From assembly GCA_964396845.1 (NCBI GenBank), contig CAYNGH010000043.1, forward strand, positions 1 to 22,189: a stretch of 22,189 nt of DNA. The letters run 5' to 3'. Positions 15,334 through 22,189 of this stretch are shown piece after piece. Within the stretch, counting starts at the first letter, position 1, and each line of letters starts with the position of its first letter. Made by a program: the position numbers and the translations under genes. The notes under the pieces are model-generated. The model saw only the letters and a program-made list of their open reading frames with translations. It had not been told where the DNA came from and ran no database searches. This DNA comes from CAYNGH01 sp964396845. Lineage in GTDB: Bacteria > Vulcanimicrobiota > JAJTBE01 > CAYNGH01.

Positions 15334-15699
15334 TCACTGACGGCTGAGGATGTCGTTCAAGGTTTTAACAACTCTTGGAGGAGAGAAGGGCTTTCGGATA
15401 TAATCGCTTACTCCAATTTCCCGGGCCTGATCCAGAAAATCAGTCTGTCCCATGGCTGAGAGCATAACGATTCTGGCAAAAGGATCCAATTCCAGAATTT
15501 TCTTCGCTGCAGAAAGACCGTCCAACCGGGGCATCAACACATCCAGTATTATCAGATCCGGCCTCAGCTCCCGATATTTATCCACTGCTTCCATGCCGTC
15601 TTCGGCTTCACCTACCACTTCAAAATTATTTATAGTCAGCAGATCCTTGAGCATCATTCTCATAAATAAAGCATCATCTGCTATCAGGACTGTTTTCAT
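15334..15699 (-). CDS. Stand-alone CheY-like response regulator receiver
   Basis: A 121-aa receiver domain with no output domain. The acidic pocket D8-D9, phospho-acceptor D53 (LIILDVLMP), S81 (VMLSAMG) and K103 (YIRKPF) are all in place, so it should be phosphorylated normally and act by protein contact, as in chemotaxis or phosphorelay. I chose ATG 15697-15699, which gives the usual M-K-T-V-L-I-A-D-D start, with AAAGGTGG about 11 bases upstream. The frame also continues to a TTG at 15756 (19 more residues), which lacks family resemblance. No chemotaxis or kinase gene is next to it; the only kinase in the window is more than 4 kb away on the same strand. It is divergent from the stress-protein gene. 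Confidence 0.92.
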   Translation of the reverse strand: MKTVLIADDALFMRMMLKDLLTINNFEVVGEAEDGMEAVDKYRELRPDLIILDVLMPRLDGLSAAKKILELDPFARIVMLSAMGQTDFLDQAREIGVSDYIRKPFSPPRVVKTLNDILSRQ

Positions 15700-15883
15700 C
15701 GGGGCAAGGTCCACCTTTGGCAAAATTTCACTTGCATGTTCTCCCTTGAATGACAAATACCTTTATTTTATGGGAATACATGAATTACTGCCACAGATCG
15801 GAGGGATCCCGGCCCGGGCATAAAAGTTATCATGACAGGTTTGTCCCCTGTGAATGAAGATGCAACAGGCAACAGGAGGAAAC

Positions 15884-16723
15884 ATGTTCAAGAGGATACT
15901 GGTCCCCCTGGGGGATTCCCGTCACACTCCCCAGGCTTTCTATAATGCCTGCCAGTTGGCGGGGGAGTTTGATTCCCAGGTTACATGTCTTCACATCATC
16001 GATGAAGAAAAGCTCAGCGTGGGGTTTTCCAGGCAGTCCCAGATGCCTGATATTCTGGAAGCAGTTCAGAAGGAACTGCGGATCGAAGAACGTTTCGCAT
16101 CGGATCTTTTTGAAAGGATGAAGAAAGAATTCCCCGGAGTGGAGATGGCCTGCCAGTCGGTTACCGGCACCCTTGCAGGATCGGTACTGGGACGGGAAAT
16201 GGAATATGATCTGATAGTAACAGGCAAGGCTGTCTTTGATGAAGGGGATATACTGGACATATCTCCCGGGGTTCGGGAAATCCTCCATCGATCCATTCTG
16301 CCGGTGCTTCTGTCCACCGATGGACATCCTCTGGGAGTCAACCTGATGGCCTGCTATGACGGAAGCAAATCTGCTTTCAAGGCCCTGGGTCTGGCAGTGG
16401 AAGTAGCTAAAAAATTCGGCACCACCTTGAACATCCTGACAGTGCTGGAACCCTTTCTTCTGGCCGAGGAGTATCGCAAGAAAGCCCTGGAAATCAACCA
16501 GGAAGCTGTAACCTATGCCCTCACCGAAGGATTTACCAATGTTCATTCCATCATTGAAGATTTAAACACCATAGGAACAATTTTAGGGGAGATTGAACAC
16601 CTGAACATAAACTTCCTTTTTATGGGGGCCTACGGAGGTTCCCCCCTGAAGGCACTGGCTCTGGGAAGCACCACCGACGAGATTATCACCTCCACCGGAT
16701 GCCCCATCATAATGTACCGGTAG
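15884..16723 (+). CDS. Universal stress protein, tandem UspA domains
   Basis: A 279-aa cytoplasmic protein of two UspA folds (about 1-145 and 151-279). The second has the exact ATP-binding pattern G-x2-G-x9-G-S: G248-A-Y-G251, then nine residues, then G261-S262, so it should bind ATP. The first has lost that loop (it reads T-G-K-A-V-F-D-E-G and has no G-S), which suggests a regulatory or dimer half. ATG 15884 has AGGAGG (15874-15879) upstream; an in-frame ATG at 15854 has no such site. It is the first of four plus-strand genes; the 184 bases before it, shared with the divergent receiver gene, hold no strong promoter boxes that I can point to. Dus follows after seven bases. Confidence 0.9.
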   Translation: MFKRILVPLGDSRHTPQAFYNACQLAGEFDSQVTCLHIIDEEKLSVGFSRQSQMPDILEAVQKELRIEERFASDLFERMKKEFPGVEMACQSVTGTLAGSVLGREMEYDLIVTGKAVFDEGDILDISPGVREILHRSILPVLLSTDGHPLGVNLMACYDGSKSAFKALGLAVEVAKKFGTTLNILTVLEPFLLAEEYRKKALEINQEAVTYALTEGFTNVHSIIEDLNTIGTILGEIEHLNINFLFMGAYGGSPLKALALGSTTDEIITSTGCPIIMYR

Positions 16724-16730
16724 CGCATAT

Positions 16731-17777
16731 ATGACACATACAGACAGCTCTTTGCTTCTTAAGCCCTTTTGCATTGGAAAAGTGACCATACCCAATCCCC
16801 TGGTGCTGGCTCCTCTGGCAGGGATTACTGATTCGGTGTTCCGGGGATTGTTAAGAGAACTGGGGGCAGGTCTTGCATATACCGAGATGATCTCCTGCCA
16901 GGCTCTTCATTACAACAACAGCAAGACCCTTAAAATCGCAGATTTCGACCCCGATGAATTACCCCTCTGTGCCCAGATTTTCGGCAGTGAGCCGGATCTG
17001 ATGGCCGAGGCTGCCAGAAAAATCGAAAAGCTGGGTTACTCCATCATCGATATAAACATGGGCTGTTCCGTGCCTAAAGTTGTAAAATCCGGGGCCGGTT
17101 CTTCTCTTTGCCGGAATCCCGACAGGGTGGCCAGAATTGTTTCTGCTGTTGCCGAGGCTGTCAGTATCCCTGTAACCATTAAAATCCGCCTTGGCTGGAG
17201 TCTTCAGGAACTGTCAGCCAGGACAGTAATCGAAACTGCTTATCAAAACGGTGCCGTTGCAGTGGCGGTTCACGGAAGAACATCATCTCAGAAATTCTCC
17301 GGGCATGCCGACTGGAAAGCCATCGGAGAGATAGCAAAAGACAGCCCCATCCCTGTTATCGGCAACGGCGACATCAAGACTCCCCGGGAAGCAGAAAATC
17401 GCCTTTCTGACTACAACTGCGTCGGCATAATGATTGGCAGGGAGGCCATGTATTACCCATGGATTTTCCAGGACACCCTGCATCACCTGAAAGGCAGACC
17501 GATACCGCCACCGCCGTGCCCTCATGACCTGAAGCAGTTCATTTTGCAACAGTTATCGGGGCTTGCAAAAAAATGGGGCCGGCAGTCGGCTTCAGAAAAA
17601 ATGCGTAAATTTGCATCCTGGTACACCCGAGGTCTTCCCGGTTCATCAAGATTCCGGCAGGGGGTTTTTGAAACCCGCACATATGAACAGATGGTGGATA
17701 TTGTCAACGGCTACTTTGACCGGCTTTCCCGTCGGAATATTCCTGTAAGGCTCCAGCCGACGGACACAGAAAGGTAA
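16731..17777 (+). CDS. dusB: tRNA-dihydrouridine synthase (DusB type)
   Basis: A 348-aa FMN enzyme that reduces uridines in tRNA loops to dihydrouridine. Seen: APLAGITDSVFR (27-38), the active-site INMGCSVPKVVKSGAG (108-123) with catalytic C112 (Ser replaces the usual Pro after it), KIRLGW (151-156), AVAVHGRT at mid-protein, and the phosphate-binding GNGDI and GIMIGREAM stretches late in the barrel. The C-terminal helical tRNA-binding part is present (GLAKKWGRQSASEKMRKF to FDRLSR). Length is usual. ATG 16731 lacks a clear ribosome site, which fits coupling to the stress-protein gene seven bases upstream. The radical SAM gene starts three bases after its stop. Confidence 0.95.
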   Translation: MTHTDSSLLLKPFCIGKVTIPNPLVLAPLAGITDSVFRGLLRELGAGLAYTEMISCQALHYNNSKTLKIADFDPDELPLCAQIFGSEPDLMAEAARKIEKLGYSIIDINMGCSVPKVVKSGAGSSLCRNPDRVARIVSAVAEAVSIPVTIKIRLGWSLQELSARTVIETAYQNGAVAVAVHGRTSSQKFSGHADWKAIGEIAKDSPIPVIGNGDIKTPREAENRLSDYNCVGIMIGREAMYYPWIFQDTLHHLKGRPIPPPPCPHDLKQFILQQLSGLAKKWGRQSASEKMRKFASWYTRGLPGSSRFRQGVFETRTYEQMVDIVNGYFDRLSRRNIPVRLQPTDTER

Positions 17778-17780
17778 GAC

Positions 17781-19412
17781 ATGAGAATCCTGCTTTTAAA
17801 TCCTCCCCAGGCCCAACCTTTTCTTCCTCAGCTGGCCCTGCCCATGCTGGCGGGATCCCTCCGGAGAGCCGGGCATCAGGTCACTGTGCGGGATCTTAAT
17901 CTGGAGTCCTATGAAGACTTCCTGAGTCCATCAGTCCTGGTCCGGGCCGGCATTTCTCCGGAAAATGCCCCGGACATCCAAAAAGCAAAAGACACCCTCC
18001 GATGTGGAGAGGATTACCTGAACCCGGACACATACTCCCGGGCAATAGCTCGTATAAATCAGGATCTGTCCATTATTTCCAGCAGTTACTACCTGACCCG
18101 CTGGAGTTTGAAGAATTATCAAGTGCCTCCATATCAGGGACATACTTCTGCTGATATATTGACGGCTTCCGATGATGCCAAGAAAAACCTCTTTGTGGAT
18201 TACTTTGCCGACAAATGCCAGGAAATCCTGAACCCGGAACCCGATCTGGTGGGCATATCCATCAGCTGGCAGTCCCAGATGATTCCGGCATTCACCCTGG
18301 CCCGGGCGATAAAGAACCTCCTGCCCCATGTTCATATCTGCCTGGGGGGGAGTCTTATGGGACACCTGAGGGAAATGCTTCAGGAGAACCGGAGCCTCTT
18401 CGGGGTGGTGGATTCCATCCTGCCCATGGAAGCCGACGACGCTATCACCGAACTTGCAGTGAATCTGCCCCGGAATCGCTTCTCAAGGGTTCCGGGTTTG
18501 ATTTACCGATGGGAAGATCAAACCCTGTTCAATCAGCCGGCTCCTCCTGTGGACCTGAGCAGTCTGCCCCATGCGGATTTTGACGGCCTTCCCCTGGACA
18601 GGTATTATTCCCCCAGAACATATCTTCCCATTGCCTCATCCAGGGGGTGCTACTGGGGCCGATGTACTTTCTGCACTCATCACCTGTCCGGGAACCGATT
18701 CCGTCCCAGAAAAGCCCGGGATGTATTCTATGAGATGAAACACCAGTATGAGAAACACCAGTGCAGGCATTTTTATTTTGTGGACGACTCCCTCCCGCCG
18801 GGGCTTATCCGCAAGGTTGCCGGCATGATCCGCCGGGAAGGGCTTCCCATCTTGTGGGCCGGGGAAATCAGGATGGAAAGACATCTGGGAAGAGATTATT
18901 TCCGGGATCTTTACAGGGGCGGTTGCCGTATGCTTCTATTTGGTCTTGAATCTGCGGATTCAAGGATCTTGAATCTTATCAACAAAGGCATCCACACTGA
19001 TTCCGCCGCCAGGGTCATCAAGTCTGCCAGTAATGAAGGCATAATAACATGGGTCTTTTTCTTCCTGGGCTTCCCCGGAGAAAGACGTCATGAAGCCCGC
19101 CGGACATTCAGGTTTATCCTGGAGAACCGGGAGCATATCGACATGCTGGCCGGGGGCGGGTTCACCCTCACCAGAAATTCACAAATTCACCAGCGTCAAG
19201 ATGAATTCGGCATAATATCCCTTGAAACACCGGCACATCAGGATCTTCTTTTAAATTTCCAATATACCCTTCGGGAAGGGATGGACAAAAACCAGGTCAA
19301 TGAGCTTCTTCGAAGATTCCGGGAAAAACCAATGATACAGAAGTATCTCCACAGCTTTGTTTCAGAACCTCATATGCTTTTTTTCAGGAAAGAAACATTC
19401 AGACAACAGTAA
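17781..19412 (+). CDS. B12-binding-domain radical SAM protein, substrate unknown
   Basis: A 543-aa protein. The N-terminal ~230 residues look like a cobalamin-binding Rossmann domain (M-R-I-L-L-L-N-P-P, then QLALPMLAGSLRRAGHQV, then LVGISISWQSQM and ICLGGS), without the DxHxxG base-off motif, as is usual in this class. A radical SAM barrel follows from about 280, with the cluster Cys at C290, C295 and C298 (GCYWGRCTFC). This spacing is C-x4-C-x2-C, not the common C-x3-C-x2-C. Later barrel parts are visible: FVDDSLPPG (about 335-343) and LFGLESADSRIL (about 390-401). Such enzymes methylate or rearrange unactivated carbons; nothing nearby reveals the substrate. It starts three bases after dus with ATG 17781 and is followed by a 102-base gap. 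Confidence 0.9.
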   Translation: MRILLLNPPQAQPFLPQLALPMLAGSLRRAGHQVTVRDLNLESYEDFLSPSVLVRAGISPENAPDIQKAKDTLRCGEDYLNPDTYSRAIARINQDLSIISSSYYLTRWSLKNYQVPPYQGHTSADILTASDDAKKNLFVDYFADKCQEILNPEPDLVGISISWQSQMIPAFTLARAIKNLLPHVHICLGGSLMGHLREMLQENRSLFGVVDSILPMEADDAITELAVNLPRNRFSRVPGLIYRWEDQTLFNQPAPPVDLSSLPHADFDGLPLDRYYSPRTYLPIASSRGCYWGRCTFCTHHLSGNRFRPRKARDVFYEMKHQYEKHQCRHFYFVDDSLPPGLIRKVAGMIRREGLPILWAGEIRMERHLGRDYFRDLYRGGCRMLLFGLESADSRILNLINKGIHTDSAARVIKSASNEGIITWVFFFLGFPGERRHEARRTFRFILENREHIDMLAGGGFTLTRNSQIHQRQDEFGIISLETPAHQDLLLNFQYTLREGMDKNQVNELLRRFREKPMIQKYLHSFVSEPHMLFFRKETFRQQ

Positions 19413-19514
19413 AACAGTCTGACATTCATCGGCCATATCCTTGCCGGGAAGGAATTACCCCTGCCTTCATCAAAACCTTGTTTGAGTAATTTTGCTTTGG
19501 CGAGGTGTAACATT

Positions 19515-20261
19515 ATGCCCTTACCTCCACCGGGAAAAAAAATCCCCCGCAGGGGCGATTCGGATCAGGAAGACCACCGGGTTGATTATCAGCAGATGGT
19601 GCAGGACTGCACCCGGCAGATTGAACAGGATCCCCACAATTATCAGGCTTTTTATTACCGGGGAATCGCATACCGCAGGAAGGGAGATCATGCCCGGGCG
19701 GTAAAGGATTTTTCCGAAGCCATCGAGCTTCGTCACCGGTATCCCGAAGCCCTTATGGAACGAGGCTACTGTTACCTGGCCCTGGGCCATCCCGACTATG
19801 CCCAGCGGGACTTCAAGGAGATATTAAAATTCGAGCCAAAAAACCCCGATGCCTGGAATGCCAGGGGAGAATCTCTGGCCAGAACATCGGAATATGACGA
19901 AGCAATCCGATGCTTCACCAGGGCTATTGAACTCAACCGGAAACTCTCCAAGGCATATTTTAACCGGGGAGAGGCATACATTTCCAAGGGGCAATATGCC
20001 GCCGCCTGCTACAACAAGGGTTATGGCTACTTCCACCAGGGGAAGCTGGATCTTGCTCTGGAGCAGTTCAGCGCAGGAATCAAGGCAGAGCCGGACTTTG
20101 AGCTTATGTATCTGGGAAAAGCCCAGACCCTGGAGGAGATGGGTTTATTTCAGAAGGCTATCAACGAATACAAGAATGTCATCCGGAGGGCATCGGATCC
20201 CACTGAATGGCATGTGGACTATGCCAGAACTTTGTTAAACGAACTCCTGGGCCGTATGTGA
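19515..20261 (+). CDS. TPR repeat protein
   Basis: A 248-aa protein with a short Pro/Arg-rich start and about five tetratricopeptide repeats (from ~24 to 235): for example Y-Y-R-G-I-A-Y-R-R-K-G-D-H (47-59), MERGYCYLALGHPDYA (81-96), A-W-N-A-R-G-E-S-L-A (113-122), AYFNRGEAYISKGQYA (147-162) and N-K-G-Y-G-Y-F (167-173). These helical pairs bind partner proteins; the partner is unknown. One repeat lacks its second helix (see findings). I chose ATG 19515 because GAGGTG (19502-19507) lies seven bases before it; a TTG at 19482 opens the same frame without support. No signal peptide, so probably cytoplasmic. Its last 27 bases overlap the 3' end of the histidine kinase gene on the other strand. Confidence 0.88.
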   Translation: MPLPPPGKKIPRRGDSDQEDHRVDYQQMVQDCTRQIEQDPHNYQAFYYRGIAYRRKGDHARAVKDFSEAIELRHRYPEALMERGYCYLALGHPDYAQRDFKEILKFEPKNPDAWNARGESLARTSEYDEAIRCFTRAIELNRKLSKAYFNRGEAYISKGQYAAACYNKGYGYFHQGKLDLALEQFSAGIKAEPDFELMYLGKAQTLEEMGLFQKAINEYKNVIRRASDPTEWHVDYARTLLNELLGRM

Positions 20262-22049
20262 GGTTTCCTCATCTGATTCCGGCTCTCCCGCCATGGGCAG
20301 GGTAAAGTAAAATATTGTTCCTCTGGGGTGGTTGGAGCCCACGCCGATGGTTCCGCCGTGATTTTCCACTATCTGCCGGGTTATGGCAAGGCCCAGGCCG
20401 AAGCCTCCCCCACCCCGGGATCTGGCCCGATCCGCCCGGAAAAACCGTTCAAATACCCGCTCCATATTTACTTGGGATATCCCCGGCCCGGTGTCTTTCA
20501 CTTCTATCATACAGAAGCCCCCCCGGTCTTGGGTGGAAACAATAATCCGCTCCCCTGAAGGGGTATATCTGATGGCATTGTCCACCAGGTTGATTATCAC
20601 CTGCTGAATCCTGTCCATATCCGCCATGACAGGGCCTCCAGATTCAAAGGCAGTATCGATGGTTATGTTTTTTTCGCCGGCCTGGGGAGAAAGCCTCATT
20701 ATCACCTGGCTGATTATTTCCTCAATCCGGACACTGTGAATTTCCAGCGTTACCATTCCTGATTCCATCTTGGAAAGATCCAGCAGATCCTTGACCAGAC
20801 GGGTAAGGCGATCCACTTCCCGGTTGATGGAGGACAGGAACTGGCCCGATTTTTCTTCATGGATGGCGCCATCCATCAGCAGTTCCGCCAGCCCCTTTAT
20901 AGAGGCCAGGGGAGTTCTGAGTTCATGGGACACATTGGAAACAAACTCGGTGCGCATCTGGTCCAGACGCTTAAAATGAGTCACATCGTTGAGTATGATA
21001 ACTGCCCCATGGGCAAAACCCTGTTCATTGAACAGAGGAGTGACGTGAGCGTTTATTGCAATATCTCCGGGAATATCCTCCAGAGAGCCGTTTATCTCTT
21101 TTTTAAAATCTGCATCTTCCACCAGGTGAAGCAGAGAATGGCCCGGCATCACCTGCTCCAGCCCCTTTCCCAGAATATCCATATCTCGTATTCCCAGCAA
21201 CTGATATGCCTTGCGGTTTATCATTATCACCTTCATGTCGGTATCAATAACCAGAACTCCCCCGGCCATCTCCTTGAGGATGGCAGACAGCTTGTTCTTT
21301 TCCTCGGTGAGCTGGTTCAGGGTCTGTTGCAGGGCATCGGCCATCATATTGAAACCCCTGGACAACTGTCCGATTTCATTGGCGCTGTTCACCCTTACCC
21401 TTCGATCCAGCTGTCCCCGGGCAAGACTGTCGGCCTGTCGGGTAATATCAGTGATGGGTCTTGTGATGTAATGGGAAAAAAACAGAGAAAGAACCAGGGA
21501 AAGGGCCAGAGTTATAACAATACCCAGGTAAAACTGACCCCGTACGTGAGTCAGGATCTGCTCCAGGTAGGTTCTGGAGCGGGACAAATAAACGGCCCCA
21601 ATTACGGTGCGATTCTGTCCGGGTGATATCCTGTCAAAAATCGGGTATGCCTGGGTGAAATCCACTGGGGAAACCATAGATCCGGGTTTTCCCGAAAGGG
21701 CAGTCCTGACTTCTTCCCGGATTGCCAGGTCCGGTTCATGGGTACCGCCGGTATCATAAACAGGCACTCCGTGTTCTGTGAGAATCCTGACCCGAACCCC
21801 AGTCTGATGAGAAATCCTCTCAATCATATCCCAGTAAAACCGGATCTGCCGGGGCGACGGCTCCCGCAGGCTGATTCCCGTGGGCCATCCTTCGGCGATA
21901 AGCTGTGCCTGGCGGAACAATTCTCCTCTAAAGTAGCCGGTGAAATATCCATCAACAAAATTCATCAGAAAATAACCCAGTACTGCCATGGAAAACATGA
22001 TAAGCAAAACATATGTAAAGGTCAGCTCCCAGCCGATTTTCTTGAACAT
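20235..22049 (-). CDS. Membrane sensor histidine kinase (HAMP-PAS-HisKA-HATPase)
   Basis: A 604-aa PhoR/WalK/ResE-type kinase. Two membrane helices (about 11-30 and 172-192) frame an extracytoplasmic sensor of about 140 residues (31-171). HAMP follows (about 193-245, ITRPITDITRQADSLARGQL), then a PAS domain (about 252-360), the dimerisation H-box with phospho-accepting H375 (SNVSHELRTPLASIKG), and the ATPase domain with the N-box N487/N491, D519-T-G-P-G and the G-F-G-L-G-L lid (549-554). All catalytic boxes are intact, so it should autophosphorylate and pass phosphate to a response regulator. ATG 22047-22049 is preceded by GGTGGAG. No OmpR-type regulator is adjacent inside the window; it could lie beyond the right edge. 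Confidence 0.95.
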   Translation of the reverse strand: MFKKIGWELTFTYVLLIMFSMAVLGYFLMNFVDGYFTGYFRGELFRQAQLIAEGWPTGISLREPSPRQIRFYWDMIERISHQTGVRVRILTEHGVPVYDTGGTHEPDLAIREEVRTALSGKPGSMVSPVDFTQAYPIFDRISPGQNRTVIGAVYLSRSRTYLEQILTHVRGQFYLGIVITLALSLVLSLFFSHYITRPITDITRQADSLARGQLDRRVRVNSANEIGQLSRGFNMMADALQQTLNQLTEEKNKLSAILKEMAGGVLVIDTDMKVIMINRKAYQLLGIRDMDILGKGLEQVMPGHSLLHLVEDADFKKEINGSLEDIPGDIAINAHVTPLFNEQGFAHGAVIILNDVTHFKRLDQMRTEFVSNVSHELRTPLASIKGLAELLMDGAIHEEKSGQFLSSINREVDRLTRLVKDLLDLSKMESGMVTLEIHSVRIEEIISQVIMRLSPQAGEKNITIDTAFESGGPVMADMDRIQQVIINLVDNAIRYTPSGERIIVSTQDRGGFCMIEVKDTGPGISQVNMERVFERFFRADRARSRGGGGFGLGLAITRQIVENHGGTIGVGSNHPRGTIFYFTLPMAGEPESDEETSHTAQEFV

Positions 22050-22189
22050 CTCACAGCTCCACCGAATAATTTATGAAGTTTCGACCGGCAGTTTATCGGT
22101 TCCTTGTATTTACCGGCGGATATTCATTTCAAAACCCCGGGTGATAACTGACAGAAGCAAGAGGAGATTGAACTGCAACTGCCGAATAA
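22050..22189. other. Upstream region of the histidine kinase, no recognised gene
   Basis: This stretch lies before the kinase start. On the minus strand all three frames meet a stop within it, and a possible 3' end of an upstream gene (frame closing at about 22110) has no family resemblance. On the plus strand a GAGGAG at about 22158-22163 could be a ribosome site for a gene running off the edge, but too little follows to judge. I see no convincing promoter pair. Confidence 0.4.

Noticed and set aside
15700..15756. TTG 15756 as start of the receiver protein
   Set aside because: The extra 19 residues do not resemble receiver N-termini, and ATG 15699 gives the canonical beginning of the first strand.
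15746..15774. TTGAAT with downstream TATTTT or TATGGG as a promoter for the stress-protein gene
   Set aside because: The spacing is too short for TATTTT, and TATGGG at the right spacing is a poor -10 box.
20859..21626. 255-codon open frame on the plus strand across the histidine kinase gene
   Set aside because: It is a mirror of a strongly supported kinase frame, with no family features or ribosome site; it is best explained as a coding shadow.

Overview
The window is a gene-dense bacterial chromosome segment with no tRNA, rRNA, insertion sequence or CRISPR array that I can see, and no gene-free stretch longer than about 185 bases. GC content is moderate to slightly high by eye. Shine-Dalgarno sites are strong (GGAGG type), and TTG and GTG starts are common. 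The gene content suggests an anaerobe with a folate-based one-carbon (Wood-Ljungdahl-like) metabolism: a MetV-MetF methylene-tetrahydrofolate reductase, a B12-binding radical SAM protein and many Cys-rich zinc proteins. Type II secretion K/L/M proteins imply a pilus- or pseudopilus-type machine and perhaps an outer membrane. A deep Clostridia-like or other acetogenic/syntrophic lineage fits, but the sequence alone does not settle the taxon.

Layout. (1) 3-197, plus strand: tail of an ankyrin-repeat protein. (2) 225 to about 4367, minus strand: a four-gene unit read right to left: double zinc-ribbon protein, N-acyl-D-amino-acid deacylase, a 493-aa protein of unknown family with a Cys cluster, and a membrane-anchored protein with a His-rich tail. 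(3) 4479-8078, plus strand: a good sigma-70-type promoter, then lgt-gspK-gspL-gspM packed with overlaps or tiny gaps, followed by gltX (8185-9621). (4) 9631-12901, minus strand: a HEAT-like protein followed two bases later by a fused MetV-MetF protein. (5) 12986-15323, plus strand: serS, an FmdB-type zinc ribbon, a GNAT acetyltransferase and a second FmdB-like zinc ribbon. (6) 15334-15699, minus strand: a stand-alone CheY-like receiver. (7) 15884-20261, plus strand: tandem-domain universal stress protein, tRNA-dihydrouridine synthase, B12-binding radical SAM protein and TPR protein. (8) 20235-22049, minus strand: a membrane sensor histidine kinase whose 3' end overlaps the TPR gene. The last 140 bases hold no recognisable gene.

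How the genes fit together. The lgt-gspKLM unit pairs lipoprotein maturation with the inner-membrane assembly platform and tip pseudopilin of a type II secretion or pilus-like machine, but none of the other machine genes (ATPase, GspF, major pseudopilin, secretin) is here. The MetVF fusion would reduce methylene-H4folate to methyl-H4folate, and its tight coupling to the HEAT-like gene suggests the two are made together. The deacylase unit looks like D-amino-acid salvage joined to uncharacterised metal-binding proteins. The rest is housekeeping (two aminoacyl-tRNA synthetases, Dus) with small regulatory or stress proteins.
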